Shown: positions 41,346 through 50,535 of the stretch, one piece after another | How positions within the stretch are numbered: the stretch's first letter is position 1 | How the letters are laid out: every line of letters starts with the position of its first letter | NCBI GenBank assembly: GCA_022836915.1 | Contig: CP094668.1 | Coordinates: 3,658,001 to 3,722,000 of the forward strand | Reading direction: 5' to 3' | DNA length: 64,000 nt | Origin: Paenibacillus sp. OVF10 | Lineage (GTDB): Bacteria; Bacillota; Bacilli; Paenibacillales; Paenibacillaceae | Translations under genes and position numbers: made by a program | Notes under the pieces: generated by a model | Told to the model about the DNA's origin: nothing | The model's input: the letters and a program-made list of their open reading frames with translations, nothing else | Databases searched by the model: none

Positions 41346-42028
41346 CAGAGATCCACCCTGTATCCCACACCCCGAAGCGTGCGAATGAGTTTATGCTCTT
41401 TATCCCCGAGTTTGTCGCGCAAGGAGCGAACGTATACCTCCACAATATTTTCTTCCCCGCCAAAATCATACCCCCACACCCTGCTCAGAATGGTCGCTTT
41501 GCTAAGTACAATCCCATGATTAAGCACAATAAATTTTAACAGTTCGTATTCGGTAGGAGATAACTCCAGGACCTGATTCTGATAGGTGATTTCTTTGCGC
41601 TGATCATCAATTCGGAAGGGACCGTGGGTGACGGCTCCTATTAATAAAGGAAATTGATTGCGCAGTCTGGCCTGAATTCGGGCGAGCAGCTCGTCGAAGG
41701 CAAAGGGTTTGATCATGTAATCGTCAGCACCTAACCAAAGGCCCTTAACCCGATTCTCGACTTCGTCCTTCGCTGTCAGCATAATTACGCCAACCTCGGC
41801 ACCGGTCTTACGCAGACGCTCGACCACTTCGAATCCATCCATCTCTGGCATCATGACATCCAAAATAGCCATATGTGGCTTGAATTCAAGCGCCAACTCA
41901 AGCGCAGCCGCTCCATCCGGTGCGGTGCGCACATCGAAGCCCTCATTGCTTAATCCAAGATCTAGAAATTGTAAAATATGTGGTTCATCATCAGCCAATA
42001 GTATTTTAATTCCGCTGCTAAGCTTCAT
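41345..42028 (-). CDS. OmpR-family response regulator
   Basis: 227 aa. The receiver domain spans ~5-120 (LLADDEPHILQFLDLGL with acidic pocket, phospho-Asp in MAILDVMMPEMDGFE, MLTAKDEV, and KPFAFDELLAR with the conserved Lys). The C-terminal winged-helix DNA-binding domain covers ~130-227 (LELSPTEYELLKFIVLNHGIVLSKATILSRVWGYDF…VEVYVRSLRDKLG). ATG 42028 with GGAGAGAAG upstream is preferred over the longer frame to 42154, which has no family match. It probably regulates the divergent glycosyltransferase genes, itself, or both. Confidence 0.92.
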   Translation of the reverse strand: MKLSSGIKILLADDEPHILQFLDLGLSNEGFDVRTAPDGAAALELALEFKPHMAILDVMMPEMDGFEVVERLRKTGAEVGVIMLTAKDEVENRVKGLWLGADDYMIKPFAFDELLARIQARLRNQFPLLIGAVTHGPFRIDDQRKEITYQNQVLELSPTEYELLKFIVLNHGIVLSKATILSRVWGYDFGGEENIVEVYVRSLRDKLGDKEHKLIRTLRGVGYRVDL

Positions 42029-42231
42029 AATGTGCTTCTCTCCTTGCCTGATCCATCTAGACTTCTCCCTCGCTTCGGAGGGACTGTATGTTGTATTATC
42101 GCTTGCCAAACTGAAATTTAGCTGAAAGGATTGTGAATTATCCTCAGACAACATTCAGCGGGCACTCATCCCAGCTTTATTTTGGCATGTCACAATACTA
42201 GACATGAAGAACTTTGAAGGAGTGATTAACA

Positions 42232-44430
42232 TTGAATAACACCAAAAGAAGGATGGATCTTGTCCTTCTGCCGATTGTATTGCTGGCGGCATTTTTGAAT
42301 GGGTACGGTATCTGGAATGATCAATATGCCAATTCCTATTATACGACTGCCGTTGGGAGTATGCTCAGCAACTTCCATAACTTTTTCTATGCTTCACTAG
42401 ACTCAGCAGGCTCGGTCACTGTAGATAAACCACCTGTTGTCTTCTGGATCCAGACGGCCTTTGCCTATGTCTTTGGATTGCACGGATGGAGCGTTATTTT
42501 GCCGCAGGTATTAGCGGGAATCGGTTCGGTGCTCCTGATCTATTTCATGGTGAAACCTACATATGGACTTGCAGCAGCACGAATCTCGGCACTTGCGATG
42601 GCGACTGTGCCTGTTGTGGCGGCAGTCAGCCGGACCAACAATATTGACAGCATGCTGGTGTTTACACTACTGCTGGGTTCATGGTTTTTGTTCAAAGGCA
42701 GCAAACAAGGCAGTGCTTGGCGCATTCTGGTTGCTTTTGGGTTAATAGGCGTAGCCTTTAATATGAAAATGCTTCAAGCCTACATGATTCTCCCGGCTTT
42801 TTACTTGTTCTATCTGCTCGCATTTCAGGCGAAATGGAGAAGGAAAATCATCCTACTGATTGGCAGCACAGCGGTTCTGGCGGTCGTTTCCTTATCCTGG
42901 GCGGTCACTGTGGATTCTATCCCCGAAGACGAGCGGCCTTATATCGGCAGCAGTGAAACAAACTCGGTCATGGAACTCGCCTTTGGATACAATGGTCTGG
43001 CTCGCCTAACGGGTCAGCAGAATACTGCAGGTAACGCAGGTATGCCAAATGGTATGGGACAGGGAAATAATCGGGGCAATCGAGGAGACTTGTCTTCTGT
43101 CCCTAATCAGACAGGCAGTGGTGTTCCTGGCGCTGGGCAAGATGTCAATGCACCGGATAACGATAATATGAATGGTTCGAACGGCTTGAATGCCATGGGC
43201 GGCATGAATGGGCCGAATGGCAATTTCCCGAACGGGCAGATGCCAAATGATATGGAAATGCCAAACGGAAGAAATTTTGGCGGTAATGGTGGCGGAGGCA
43301 TGGGAGGAATGTTTGGTACAGGGGAGAAAGGTCCTCTGCGTCTGTTCCAGACTGAACTGTCAGGTCAAGCTAGCTGGCTGTTGCCAGTTGTGCTGCTTGG
43401 GTGCATTGCCCTATTTGCAGGGTTAAGACGGAGAAATATAACCAACAAGCACAAGGAGGCCTTGTTCTGGCTGGCATGGCTGCTTCCCGTTGCTGCCTTT
43501 TTCAGTGTGGCAGGTTTCTTCCATCAATATTATCTGATTATGCTTGCACCTCCAGTTGCGGCGCTGACTGGCGCAGGATTTGTAGCGATGTGGAAGTCAT
43601 ATCATGATCGCAATGGCTGGCAGGCATGGTTGCTTCCGGTGTCCGTGCTGCTGACGACTCTATTCGGCTGGTATATCATGCAGGTGTATAACGATACGAT
43701 TGGTGCAGGCTGGTCCATTAGTGAATTGATCGCAGGCATTCTGATTACGGTCATCCTAATCGTTATGCTTCATCGCACACATCGATGGAAACAGAGCTTC
43801 ATTATCGCGGGATTCATGGTGATGCTGATTGGTCCAATCTACTGGGCATTCACCCCAATTACTTATGGCGGCAACAGCATGATTCCGGCAGCAGGCCCTA
43901 CTGGTTCCAATGGCATGTTTGGTGGGGCAGGAATGGGCATGCCGATGGGTAACGTTGCTGGAGACACAGAAATGCCTGCAATGGGTGGCCGTGGCGGAAT
44001 GGGTAACCGTAACGAAGAAGTGGATACAGTCACACTGAATTATCTGAAAGAGCACAATACAGGTGAAACGTATCTCTTTGCCACTACGGACTATAATCAG
44101 GCAGCACCTTATATCATCGATGAAAGAGCAGCGGTCATTACGCTTGGAGGTTTTTCCGGATCAGACCCGGTGTACACAACAGAGGAACTTGAGCAACTTG
44201 TCAAGAGCGGGCAAGTGAAATACTTCATGGTTGGTGGCATGGGGGGCCGCGGAGGGAACTCGGATATTAGCGATTGGATCAAAGAGCACGGAACCGAGAT
44301 TCCAACGTCAGAATGGAAGACAGGCACAGACAGCGGATCCATGGATAACGGTGACACGGAGAATGAAGCTGGACTTGGATTCGGATTCGGATTTGGCGGA
44401 CAGACCACCTTGTACGAAGTGAAATTATAG
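42232..44430 (+). CDS. YkcB-like polytopic glycosyltransferase (PMT/ArnT type)
   Basis: 732-aa membrane protein with about twelve helices. The N-terminal extracytoplasmic loop (YANSYYTTAVGSMLSNFHNFFYASLDSAGSVTVDKPPVVFW) has the catalytic acidic and substrate residues of GT39-like enzymes using polyprenyl-phosphate sugars. Two Gly/Asn/Met/Pro-rich low-complexity stretches interrupt the fold, at ~265-370 and ~555-600, and a soluble C-terminal domain follows. Start TTG 42232 is supported by AAGGAGTG 7 nt upstream. With the GT2, GtrA and GtaB genes downstream it forms a polyprenyl-phosphate-glucose (or similar) glycosylation pathway of the cell surface. Confidence 0.85.
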   Translation: MNNTKRRMDLVLLPIVLLAAFLNGYGIWNDQYANSYYTTAVGSMLSNFHNFFYASLDSAGSVTVDKPPVVFWIQTAFAYVFGLHGWSVILPQVLAGIGSVLLIYFMVKPTYGLAAARISALAMATVPVVAAVSRTNNIDSMLVFTLLLGSWFLFKGSKQGSAWRILVAFGLIGVAFNMKMLQAYMILPAFYLFYLLAFQAKWRRKIILLIGSTAVLAVVSLSWAVTVDSIPEDERPYIGSSETNSVMELAFGYNGLARLTGQQNTAGNAGMPNGMGQGNNRGNRGDLSSVPNQTGSGVPGAGQDVNAPDNDNMNGSNGLNAMGGMNGPNGNFPNGQMPNDMEMPNGRNFGGNGGGGMGGMFGTGEKGPLRLFQTELSGQASWLLPVVLLGCIALFAGLRRRNITNKHKEALFWLAWLLPVAAFFSVAGFFHQYYLIMLAPPVAALTGAGFVAMWKSYHDRNGWQAWLLPVSVLLTTLFGWYIMQVYNDTIGAGWSISELIAGILITVILIVMLHRTHRWKQSFIIAGFMVMLIGPIYWAFTPITYGGNSMIPAAGPTGSNGMFGGAGMGMPMGNVAGDTEMPAMGGRGGMGNRNEEVDTVTLNYLKEHNTGETYLFATTDYNQAAPYIIDERAAVITLGGFSGSDPVYTTEELEQLVKSGQVKYFMVGGMGGRGGNSDISDWIKEHGTEIPTSEWKTGTDSGSMDNGDTENEAGLGFGFGFGGQTTLYEVKL

Positions 44431-44431
44431 C

Positions 44432-44660
44432 TATATAAATTGAACTTATCATTTAAACGATAACGGAGAGGACAGAAAAAACCTGAAAAAGCGAAGCGTT
44501 CGCCTACAAGCTTTCTGCAAGAAAGCTACATCGGAAGCATACGCTATCCCCGGATTTTCCCTTTATAAAAGGAATCAAAAAATCTGGGGATAACAGCGAT
44601 TGGAAGGTTGTTCTGTCATCGAAGTATGCAGTGTAAATAATCTTTAGTCCAATTTGTATA
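44432..44660 (+). repeat. Structured dispersed repeat, copy D (longest form)
   Basis: 229-bp copy with TATATAAATTGAACTTA… and …TTTAGTCCAATTTGTATA termini, two core blocks and a central hairpin CCCCGGATTTTCC…AAAATCTGGGG. It also has a private AGCTTTC/GAAAGCT hairpin. It begins one base after the YkcB-like stop codon and separates that gene from its GT2 partner. Confidence 0.87.
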
Positions 44661-44707
44661 GAATGAAAATCTCGAACGAAGTCCATTGGAAAAGGGAGGG
44701 GACAAAC

Positions 44708-45694
44708 ATGGCTCACGCGTACCGATACAGCATTATTATTCCCATGTATAACGAGGAAGCGGTGATCGAGGAGACTTATCGGCGTCTGAAAAAGGTCATG
44801 GGCAGTACAGGAGAGAGCTATGAACTGTTGTTTGTCAATGATGGCAGCGTGGATCGAAGTGCACAGATGATCCGTGATTACGCTCGTTGGGACGAGAGTG
44901 TGAAACTGATTGATTTTGCCCGTAACTTCGGACATCAGATTGCAATAACAGCGGGCATGGATTACGCAATGGGGGATGCGGTGATTATTATTGATGCGGA
45001 TCTGCAGGACCCTCCCGAACTGATACTCGATATGATCGCCAAATGGAAAGAGGGTTATGAAGTCGTATATGCCCGTCGCACCAGACGAAGCGGGGAAACT
45101 CGCTTCAAAAAATGGTCGGCGAGTCTGTTCTATCGTGTACTTCGTGCCTCAACGGATACGGATATCCCGGTAGACACCGGAGATTTTCGCCTGATTGACC
45201 GCAAAGTATGTGATGAGATGAAACGTCTTCCCGAGAAAAACCGGTTCGTGCGCGGGTTGGTCAGTTGGGTCGGGTTTCGTCAGACTGCTATTGAATATGA
45301 ACGTGATGAACGTCTGGCAGGCGAAACAAAATATCCGCTGAAACGCATGCTGAAGCTAAGCCTGGATGGCATTACGTCATTTTCACATAAACCGCTTAAA
45401 CTTGCAGGTTATGTAGGTGCGATCCTGTCGGTTGGCGGATTCATCTATATGTTAACGGTTATTGGTTCGGCCATATTTACGGATTCAACGATTAAGGGAT
45501 GGCCATCCATTGTGAGTATCATGCTGATGTTTAACGGATTCATCCTGATCATGCTGGGCATTCTGGGCGAGTACGTTGGCCGTATCTATGATGAGACTAA
45601 GGCACGTCCGCTATACATTGTGAGAGATGTGGTTCAGGCCGAGAGCCTGCAAGCGCCATCCCGATTGACAGCCCGAGTTGCTCATCATGACTAA
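44708..45694 (+). CDS. GT2 polyprenyl-phosphate sugar synthase (DPM1/GtrB/YkcC-like)
   Basis: 328-aa glycosyltransferase. The GT-A domain has SIIIPMYNEEAVIEETYRRL, the DADLQDPPEL DXD-type motif and VDTGDFRLIDRKV; two C-terminal membrane helices (~232-300) end in LGILGEYVGRIYDETKARPLYIV. The family transfers a sugar from a nucleotide donor to undecaprenyl/polyprenyl phosphate on the cytoplasmic face. ATG 44708 follows GGGAGGGG, beyond repeat D; the longer frame from 44654 would start inside the repeat. The stop overlaps the gtrA start by 8 bp. Confidence 0.9.
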   Translation: MAHAYRYSIIIPMYNEEAVIEETYRRLKKVMGSTGESYELLFVNDGSVDRSAQMIRDYARWDESVKLIDFARNFGHQIAITAGMDYAMGDAVIIIDADLQDPPELILDMIAKWKEGYEVVYARRTRRSGETRFKKWSASLFYRVLRASTDTDIPVDTGDFRLIDRKVCDEMKRLPEKNRFVRGLVSWVGFRQTAIEYERDERLAGETKYPLKRMLKLSLDGITSFSHKPLKLAGYVGAILSVGGFIYMLTVIGSAIFTDSTIKGWPSIVSIMLMFNGFILIMLGILGEYVGRIYDETKARPLYIVRDVVQAESLQAPSRLTARVAHHD

Positions 45695-46079
45695 TCGTCT
45701 GGTCACACTCTTCAAGTTCGGAATTGTGGGTGTTGCAAATACGGCAGTGGATGCGGTGGTGTTTGCTTTGCTTGCAGTGGTCGGTGTACCGGTTCTGATG
45801 GCTCAAGTAATCTCGTACAGCTGCGGTGTTGCGAACAGTTATTGGCTGAACGGCAGGTGGACTTTTCGAGATGCGGTACGAGGGGGCGGCGATAGAACAA
45901 AACTTATTCGTTTTCTAATCACCAATCTCATTGTTCTCGCGTTATCCGCCCTCATTCTGATGACTTTGCACGACATGCTGGGTTGGAGTCTCGTGATGAG
46001 CAAGATCCTGGCGACCTTGATGGGGATGGTTCTGAACTATATGGCCAGCAGATATTGGGTGTTTCGTATCGCTACTTAG
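45687..46079 (+). CDS. GtrA-family membrane protein
   Basis: 130-aa protein with four membrane helices and the GtrA signature (LFKFGIVGVANTAVDAVVFALL; SYWLNGRWTFRD; VLNYMASRYWVF). GtrA proteins are the proposed flippases of polyprenyl-phosphate sugars. Start ATG 45687 overlaps the GT2 stop, implying tight coupling with it. Confidence 0.9.
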   Translation: MTNRLVTLFKFGIVGVANTAVDAVVFALLAVVGVPVLMAQVISYSCGVANSYWLNGRWTFRDAVRGGGDRTKLIRFLITNLIVLALSALILMTLHDMLGWSLVMSKILATLMGMVLNYMASRYWVFRIAT

Positions 46080-46136
46080 CTGACTACAGCGTGCAATATT
46101 GGTTATAAAAAGCAAATGAAAGGAGTGTATGATGAA

Positions 46137-47009
46137 ATGCGAATTAAGAAAGCAGTTATTCCGGCAGCGGGTCTCGGAACCCGTTTCCTGCCAGCAACCA
46201 AAGCACAGCCTAAAGAGATGTTACCGATTGTAGACAAACCAGCTATCCAATACATTGTTGAAGAAGCAGTACAATCAGGCATTGAGAATATCCTCATTGT
46301 GACTGGACGCAACAAAAAATCCATAGAGGACCATTTTGATAAATCGGTTGAACTTGAACACTCTTTATATGCCAAGGGCAAACAGTCTTTACTAGAAGAG
46401 GTGCAGGCCATCAGCGAGATGGCAAATATTCATTTTATTCGTCAAAAGGAACCACTGGGTCTGGGGCATGCCATTGGGTGTGCACGGCAATTTGTAGGGG
46501 ATGATGCCTTCGCTGTACTGCTGGGAGATGACATTATGGTGTCTGATCCGCCAGCACTTGCACAGATGGTCCATCTCTATGAAAAGACAGGCAACCAGAT
46601 CATCGGTGTCCGTCAGGTAGACGCGGCAAATGTGAGCAAATATGGCATCATTGATTCGAATGGTGCAGAGGACCGGGTTCACCGAGTCACCAATCTGGTC
46701 GAGAAACCTTCCCTTGCAGAAGCGCCATCCCGAACAGCTGTAATGGGACGATACATTCTGAAACCTTCCATCTTTCCTATTCTGGATCAGATCGAGAGAG
46801 GTGCTGGAGGGGAATATCAGTTAACGGATGCCTTGAAAGAAGTAAGTCAGGTGGAGGAACTGTTGGCCCTTGAACTGGAGGGGCGTCGCTACGATATAGG
46901 CGATCAATTCGGATATATTCAGGCGATCTTGGAGATCGGACTGTTGCGCAAGGAATTACAGCCCATGCTGACACCCTATCTTCAGAAGCTTGCAACTCAG
47001 TGGGCATAG
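46137..47009 (+). CDS. gtaB: UTP-glucose-1-phosphate uridylyltransferase
   Basis: 290-aa nucleotidyltransferase that makes UDP-glucose. Motifs are KAVIPAAGLGTRFLPATKAQPKEMLPIVDKP (nucleotide binding), KEPLGLGHAI, VLLGDDI and GGEYQLTDAL. ATG 46137 lies 11 nt after AAAGGAG and gives the standard N-terminus; an in-frame ATG at 46116 lies before the ribosome binding site. It supplies the sugar nucleotide for the GT2 protein upstream, 58 bp away, so the cluster is probably one operon. Confidence 0.93.
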   Translation: MRIKKAVIPAAGLGTRFLPATKAQPKEMLPIVDKPAIQYIVEEAVQSGIENILIVTGRNKKSIEDHFDKSVELEHSLYAKGKQSLLEEVQAISEMANIHFIRQKEPLGLGHAIGCARQFVGDDAFAVLLGDDIMVSDPPALAQMVHLYEKTGNQIIGVRQVDAANVSKYGIIDSNGAEDRVHRVTNLVEKPSLAEAPSRTAVMGRYILKPSIFPILDQIERGAGGEYQLTDALKEVSQVEELLALELEGRRYDIGDQFGYIQAILEIGLLRKELQPMLTPYLQKLATQWA

Positions 47010-47158
47010 GAATTGATATGTAGCAGAGGTTTAGATCTGCTATAGGACGAGTTCTCCTCCGTGCCATGGTTCTGTCATAGACTCTAGTGTTGTACAATTA
47101 TTCCAGTAACGCTACAATTAGCAAGAAGTTTAAGTTGCTCTTTGAGGAGTGAGGAATC

Positions 47159-48004
47159 ATGAATGAATCTATCATCAGGGACCTTATTAAGTATATGGAC
47201 GTGGAGGACAACGCCGCCATTCAGTACATTCAGACTGAGCATCGGATGAAACTGGGACTCTTTTGGGGGATACAGGAAGGCAGCCGCGTTCTGGAAATCG
47301 GGTGTGGTCAAGGAGATACAACGGCCGTGCTTGCACATCTGGTAGGGGAGAAGGGATACGTTCATGGTGTAGATATTGCACCTGAGGATTATGGTGCACC
47401 GCTGACCGTAGGCGAAGCGGCAGCCAAGCTACGGAGATCTCCACTGGGTGATCGAATTCGAATGGATTATGATTTTGACATTTTAAGTGATCAGGTTCAA
47501 TTCACCGAGAATGAGTTTGATGTTATTGTACTTTCCCATTGTTCTTGGTACTTGAAATCGTTTGACGAACTCGCTGAGATTCTTAGCAAGGTTAGGACGT
47601 GGGGACATAAGTTATGTTTTGCAGAATGGGATGCCCGAGCTACAGATGTGAGCCAGCTCTCACATTGGTTATCCGTTCTGATTCAGTCCCAGGTCGAATG
47701 TTACAAGGAGAACAGCTTCTCCAATGTGCGCACGCTCTTTACACCGGAGGACATCCAAGAGCTTGTCTCTGCGGCAGGCTGGACGATTAAGGAAGAGACT
47801 TCGATCCATTCTCCCGAGCTACAGGACGGTCGCTGGGAAACCGAAATGACACTGGCAGAAGCGCCTGTGGAACTGAAACTGCTTCCGATCCCGGACAAAG
47901 TAAAGACACTTCTTCTTTCCGAACTGAAATTACTTAAGACACATCATGTCTCGGGGCCCGGGAGCCCACTGGGAACGTATGCGATGGTTGCCAAAAAGCA
48001 GTAA
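47159..48004 (+). CDS. Class I SAM-dependent methyltransferase
   Basis: 281-aa methyltransferase. Motif I RVLEIGCGQGDTTAVLA binds SAM, and the acidic motif II (VHGVDIAPEDYG) and motif IV region (FDVIVLSHCSWYL) follow. The C-terminal half shows no substrate signature I recognise. ATG 47159 follows GAGGAGTGAGG. Function unknown beyond methyl transfer. Confidence 0.82.
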   Translation: MNESIIRDLIKYMDVEDNAAIQYIQTEHRMKLGLFWGIQEGSRVLEIGCGQGDTTAVLAHLVGEKGYVHGVDIAPEDYGAPLTVGEAAAKLRRSPLGDRIRMDYDFDILSDQVQFTENEFDVIVLSHCSWYLKSFDELAEILSKVRTWGHKLCFAEWDARATDVSQLSHWLSVLIQSQVECYKENSFSNVRTLFTPEDIQELVSAAGWTIKEETSIHSPELQDGRWETEMTLAEAPVELKLLPIPDKVKTLLLSELKLLKTHHVSGPGSPLGTYAMVAKKQ

Positions 48005-48178
48005 GGAAATAGCCATTAGCAACAATTTAGAAGAAAAAGTCCATCACGTACTTTTCACAGAAGACAGACCGTTTAGCTGAAATTTTTCTTGTGATAATTG
48101 AATGGTTCAGCTCCGCTGGAAACATATAAATTCCATGATCTAAAAAATGTGTTTACTTCATCACAGTAATTTTGATAT

Positions 48179-48184
48179 TATAAT
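48179..48184 (+). promoter_or_regulatory. Probable -10 of the asd transcript
   Basis: TATAAT just upstream of the T-box stem I. The -35 is poor (TTCATC, 16-bp spacing). The stretch 48005-48170 otherwise shows nothing I can support. Confidence 0.45.
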
Positions 48185-48197
48185 CGCAATATCAAAT

Positions 48198-48496
48198 GCG
48201 ACGAAGAGACGAGTAGATAAAAATCATTCTTTCAAAGAGAGCTCCGGCAGCTGAAAAGGAGCAAAGAAGTTTTTATTGAATAAAGACTCAGAGCAGCACA
48301 TCGGAACTTAGCATTTAAGGGATGGTGTGACAGGAGCTCCTGTTACAGAGCTAGAGTATGAACGGTCTACAGCTAGCAAGATGGTTGTAAACCTTTACTT
48401 GAAGAGGCGGATATGGTGACATATTGGCGAATCTGGGTGGTACCACGAGAGTTCAATCTCGTCCCTGAGACTATTGTCTTGGGGATGGGATTTTTG
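48198..48496 (+). promoter_or_regulatory. T-box riboswitch, lysine specifier, upstream of asd
   Basis: The antiterminator signature GGGTGGTACCACG (48435-48447) and a following terminator identify a T-box leader. In stem I, GAGTAG (5' side, AGTA S-turn) faces GAATAAAGACTC. Aligned to the known GAA-N-specifier layout, this puts the codon AAA (Lys) at 48282-48284. The TGGT element would pair with an ACCA end, fitting tRNA-Lys with discriminator A. Uncharged tRNA-Lys would thus turn on asd, an early step of lysine synthesis. Specifier assignment is by hand folding. Confidence 0.82.
48458..48496 (+). terminator. T-box terminator
   Basis: CGTCCCTGAGAC…GTCTTGGGGATG stem followed by GGGATTTTT. Confidence 0.8.
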
Positions 48497-48556
48497 GTTT
48501 TTCCGGGGCTGTGATTACACGCTTTGGAATTGCCTGAATAGTGTTAATTTAGGAAG

Positions 48557-48595
48557 TCAATTTCACAATACGTTTTTGGTGAGTTGTGAAATTGA
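48557..48595 (+). other. Perfect 12-bp hairpin between T-box and asd
   Basis: TCAATTTCACAA (48557-48568) and TTGTGAAATTGA (48584-48595) with a 15-nt loop. No T run follows, so it is not a typical terminator. It lies in the transcribed leader 44 nt before the start codon. Confidence 0.55.
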
Positions 48596-48639
48596 TTTGA
48601 AGAGAAGAATCACTTAAACCGAAAGGAAATGATGATTGA

Positions 48640-49725
48640 ATGTCAGCAAAATTGAAAGTTGGTATCGTCGGAGGAACAGGAATGGTGGGTCAACGTTTTG
48701 TGGACCTGCTCGATCAACATCCATGGTTTGAAGTAACAGCTATTTCTGCAAGCGCCAATTCGGCAGGTAAAACATATGAAGAATCCGTACAAGGTAGATG
48801 GAAACTCGCAGTTCCTATTCCGGAAGCTGTGAAGAAAATCGTTGTTCAGGATGCTTCCCAGGTTGAGGCTTTTGCCAGCCAGGTTGATTTTATTTTCTGC
48901 GCGGTTGATATGAAAAAGAATGAGATTCAAGCGCTCGAAGAGGCTTATGCCAAAACAGGAACACCTGTCGTGTCCAACAACTCCGCTCACCGCTGGACAG
49001 CAGATGTACCCATGGTAATCCCTGAGATTAACCCGGGACATCTGGATGTGATTGAAGCTCAACGCAAACGTCTGGGCACGAAAACCGGATTCATTGCTGT
49101 AAAACCAAACTGCTCGATTCAGAGCTATGTGCCTGCACTGCACGCCTTGCGTGAATTCAACCCGACTCAGGTCGTCGCTTCCACATATCAAGCAATTTCG
49201 GGAGCAGGTAAAAACTTTACGGATTGGCCAGATATGCTCGATAATGTCATTCCATACATCGGTGGCGAAGAAGAGAAGAGTGAGCAGGAACCACTGCGGA
49301 TCTGGGGCAGCATTGAAAATAATGAGATCGTCAAAGCATCGGCTCCATTAATTACAACACAATGTATTCGTGTACCGGTAACGGATGGGCATCTGGCGAC
49401 CGTGTTTGTAAACTTCGAGAAAAAACCAAGTAAAGACGAAATTTTGGAGCGTTGGTTGCAGTTCAAAGGTCGTCCGCAGGAACTGGCTCTGCCAAGTGCA
49501 CCAAAACAGTTCATTACGTATTTTGAAGAAGAGAACAGACCACAGACAAAACTGGATCGTGACATCGAACGCGGAATGGGTGTCTCCACAGGCCGACTGC
49601 GCGAAGATTCACTCTATGATTACAAATTCGTTGGATTGTCCCACAACACGCTCCGCGGAGCGGCAGGTGGTGCGGTTCTGATCGCAGAACTACTCAAAGC
49701 TGAAGGATATATTCAGCCGAAATAA
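48640..49725 (+). CDS. asd: Aspartate-semialdehyde dehydrogenase (fungal/archaeal-type)
   Basis: 361-aa NADPH-dependent enzyme converting aspartyl phosphate to aspartate semialdehyde, the branch point for lysine, threonine and methionine. Motifs are VGIVGGTGMVGQRFVDLL (nucleotide binding), AVKPNCSIQSY with the catalytic Cys, and a QCIRVPVTDGHLATV segment with acid/base residues. The length and sequence fit the longer archaeal/fungal-type ASADH rather than the ~345-aa Bacillus type. ATG 48640 follows AAAGGAAA. Regulated by the T-box upstream. Confidence 0.92.
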   Translation: MSAKLKVGIVGGTGMVGQRFVDLLDQHPWFEVTAISASANSAGKTYEESVQGRWKLAVPIPEAVKKIVVQDASQVEAFASQVDFIFCAVDMKKNEIQALEEAYAKTGTPVVSNNSAHRWTADVPMVIPEINPGHLDVIEAQRKRLGTKTGFIAVKPNCSIQSYVPALHALREFNPTQVVASTYQAISGAGKNFTDWPDMLDNVIPYIGGEEEKSEQEPLRIWGSIENNEIVKASAPLITTQCIRVPVTDGHLATVFVNFEKKPSKDEILERWLQFKGRPQELALPSAPKQFITYFEEENRPQTKLDRDIERGMGVSTGRLREDSLYDYKFVGLSHNTLRGAAGGAVLIAELLKAEGYIQPK

Positions 49726-49772
49726 GCATAAAAGCATCATGAGCAGCAGATTTCTGAACAGGATATTTCATG

Positions 49773-49803
49773 AAAAACCATCACTTGTTGATGGTTTTTT
49801 TGT
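49773..49803 (+). terminator. Intrinsic terminator after asd
   Basis: AAAAACCATCA / TGATGGTTTTTTT hairpin. Confidence 0.85.
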
Positions 49804-49872
49804 ATTGTGAACAGGGACCAGAAAATGGGCAGGAATAGATTAAAGAGATTCCAGCAGAGGGTTGTAGTGGCG

Positions 49873-49902
49873 AAAAACGCCGACAATGTTGTCGGCGTTT
49901 TT
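49873..49902. terminator. Bidirectional terminator downstream of merR
   Basis: AAAAACGCCGACAA / TTGTCGGCGTTTTT, a perfect stem with A and T tails in both directions. It is nearly identical to the one at 51598. Confidence 0.8.
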
Positions 49903-49981
49903 ACTCAGGCTCATTTAGATATATATAATGTAAGAGATAGCCTATATGTTTAGAACATACGTGAGCTATATCATGTGAAGT

Positions 49982-50500
49982 TTAAGATACTATGTTAGTT
50001 TGCTGCTTCATAGCAGCTGTTGGGCACTGAGCCGAAACCTCGGCTTCAGGAAGACTGCGACTTTTTAAACGGGATGCAGGACAACTCCCTTCTTCGTCAC
50101 GCTTGGTTTCCCAATTGACCGGGTTGGTCATATCCGGGATGCGCTGCTCCAAAATGGCCTGATATTGACGTGCTTTCTCTTCCAAATGGGCTACGCGGCT
50201 CTTGGCCTCTTCAAGCTGAATCAGCGCCGCTTCCTTATACTCCATCATAAGTGCGAATCGCTGCGAAACGGTTGAATCACCTTCGAGGCAGAGATCGACG
50301 TATGTTTTAATATTTTCAATCGGTAAACCTGTCTGCTTGAGGCATTTAACGCCATGTAGCCAATTGATGGATTCTTCATCAAACACCCGAATATTATTTT
50401 TATTGCGTTGAATGCTCGGAACCAAGCCTTTATCCGTGTAAAAGCGAACAGCGTGCTCTGTGAGTCCCGTAAGCTGGGCAGCATCCTGGACAGTATACAT
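49982..50500 (-). CDS. MerR-family regulator of the adjacent aldo/keto reductase
   Basis: 172-aa MerR protein with an N-terminal winged helix (MYTVQDAAQLTGLTEHAVRFYTDKGLVPSI), VKCLKQTGLPIENIKTYVDL and a dimerisation coiled coil (ALIQLEEAKSRVAHLEEKARQYQAIL). A polar tail of ~50 residues follows. The tail has few cysteines and no clear metal site. Divergent from the reductase, with a MerR-type promoter between them. Confidence 0.87.
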   Translation of the reverse strand: MYTVQDAAQLTGLTEHAVRFYTDKGLVPSIQRNKNNIRVFDEESINWLHGVKCLKQTGLPIENIKTYVDLCLEGDSTVSQRFALMMEYKEAALIQLEEAKSRVAHLEEKARQYQAILEQRIPDMTNPVNWETKRDEEGSCPASRLKSRSLPEAEVSAQCPTAAMKQQTNIVS

Positions 50501-50535
50501 ATGTACTCCTCCTTCTAAAAAATATTGGAGACCGC

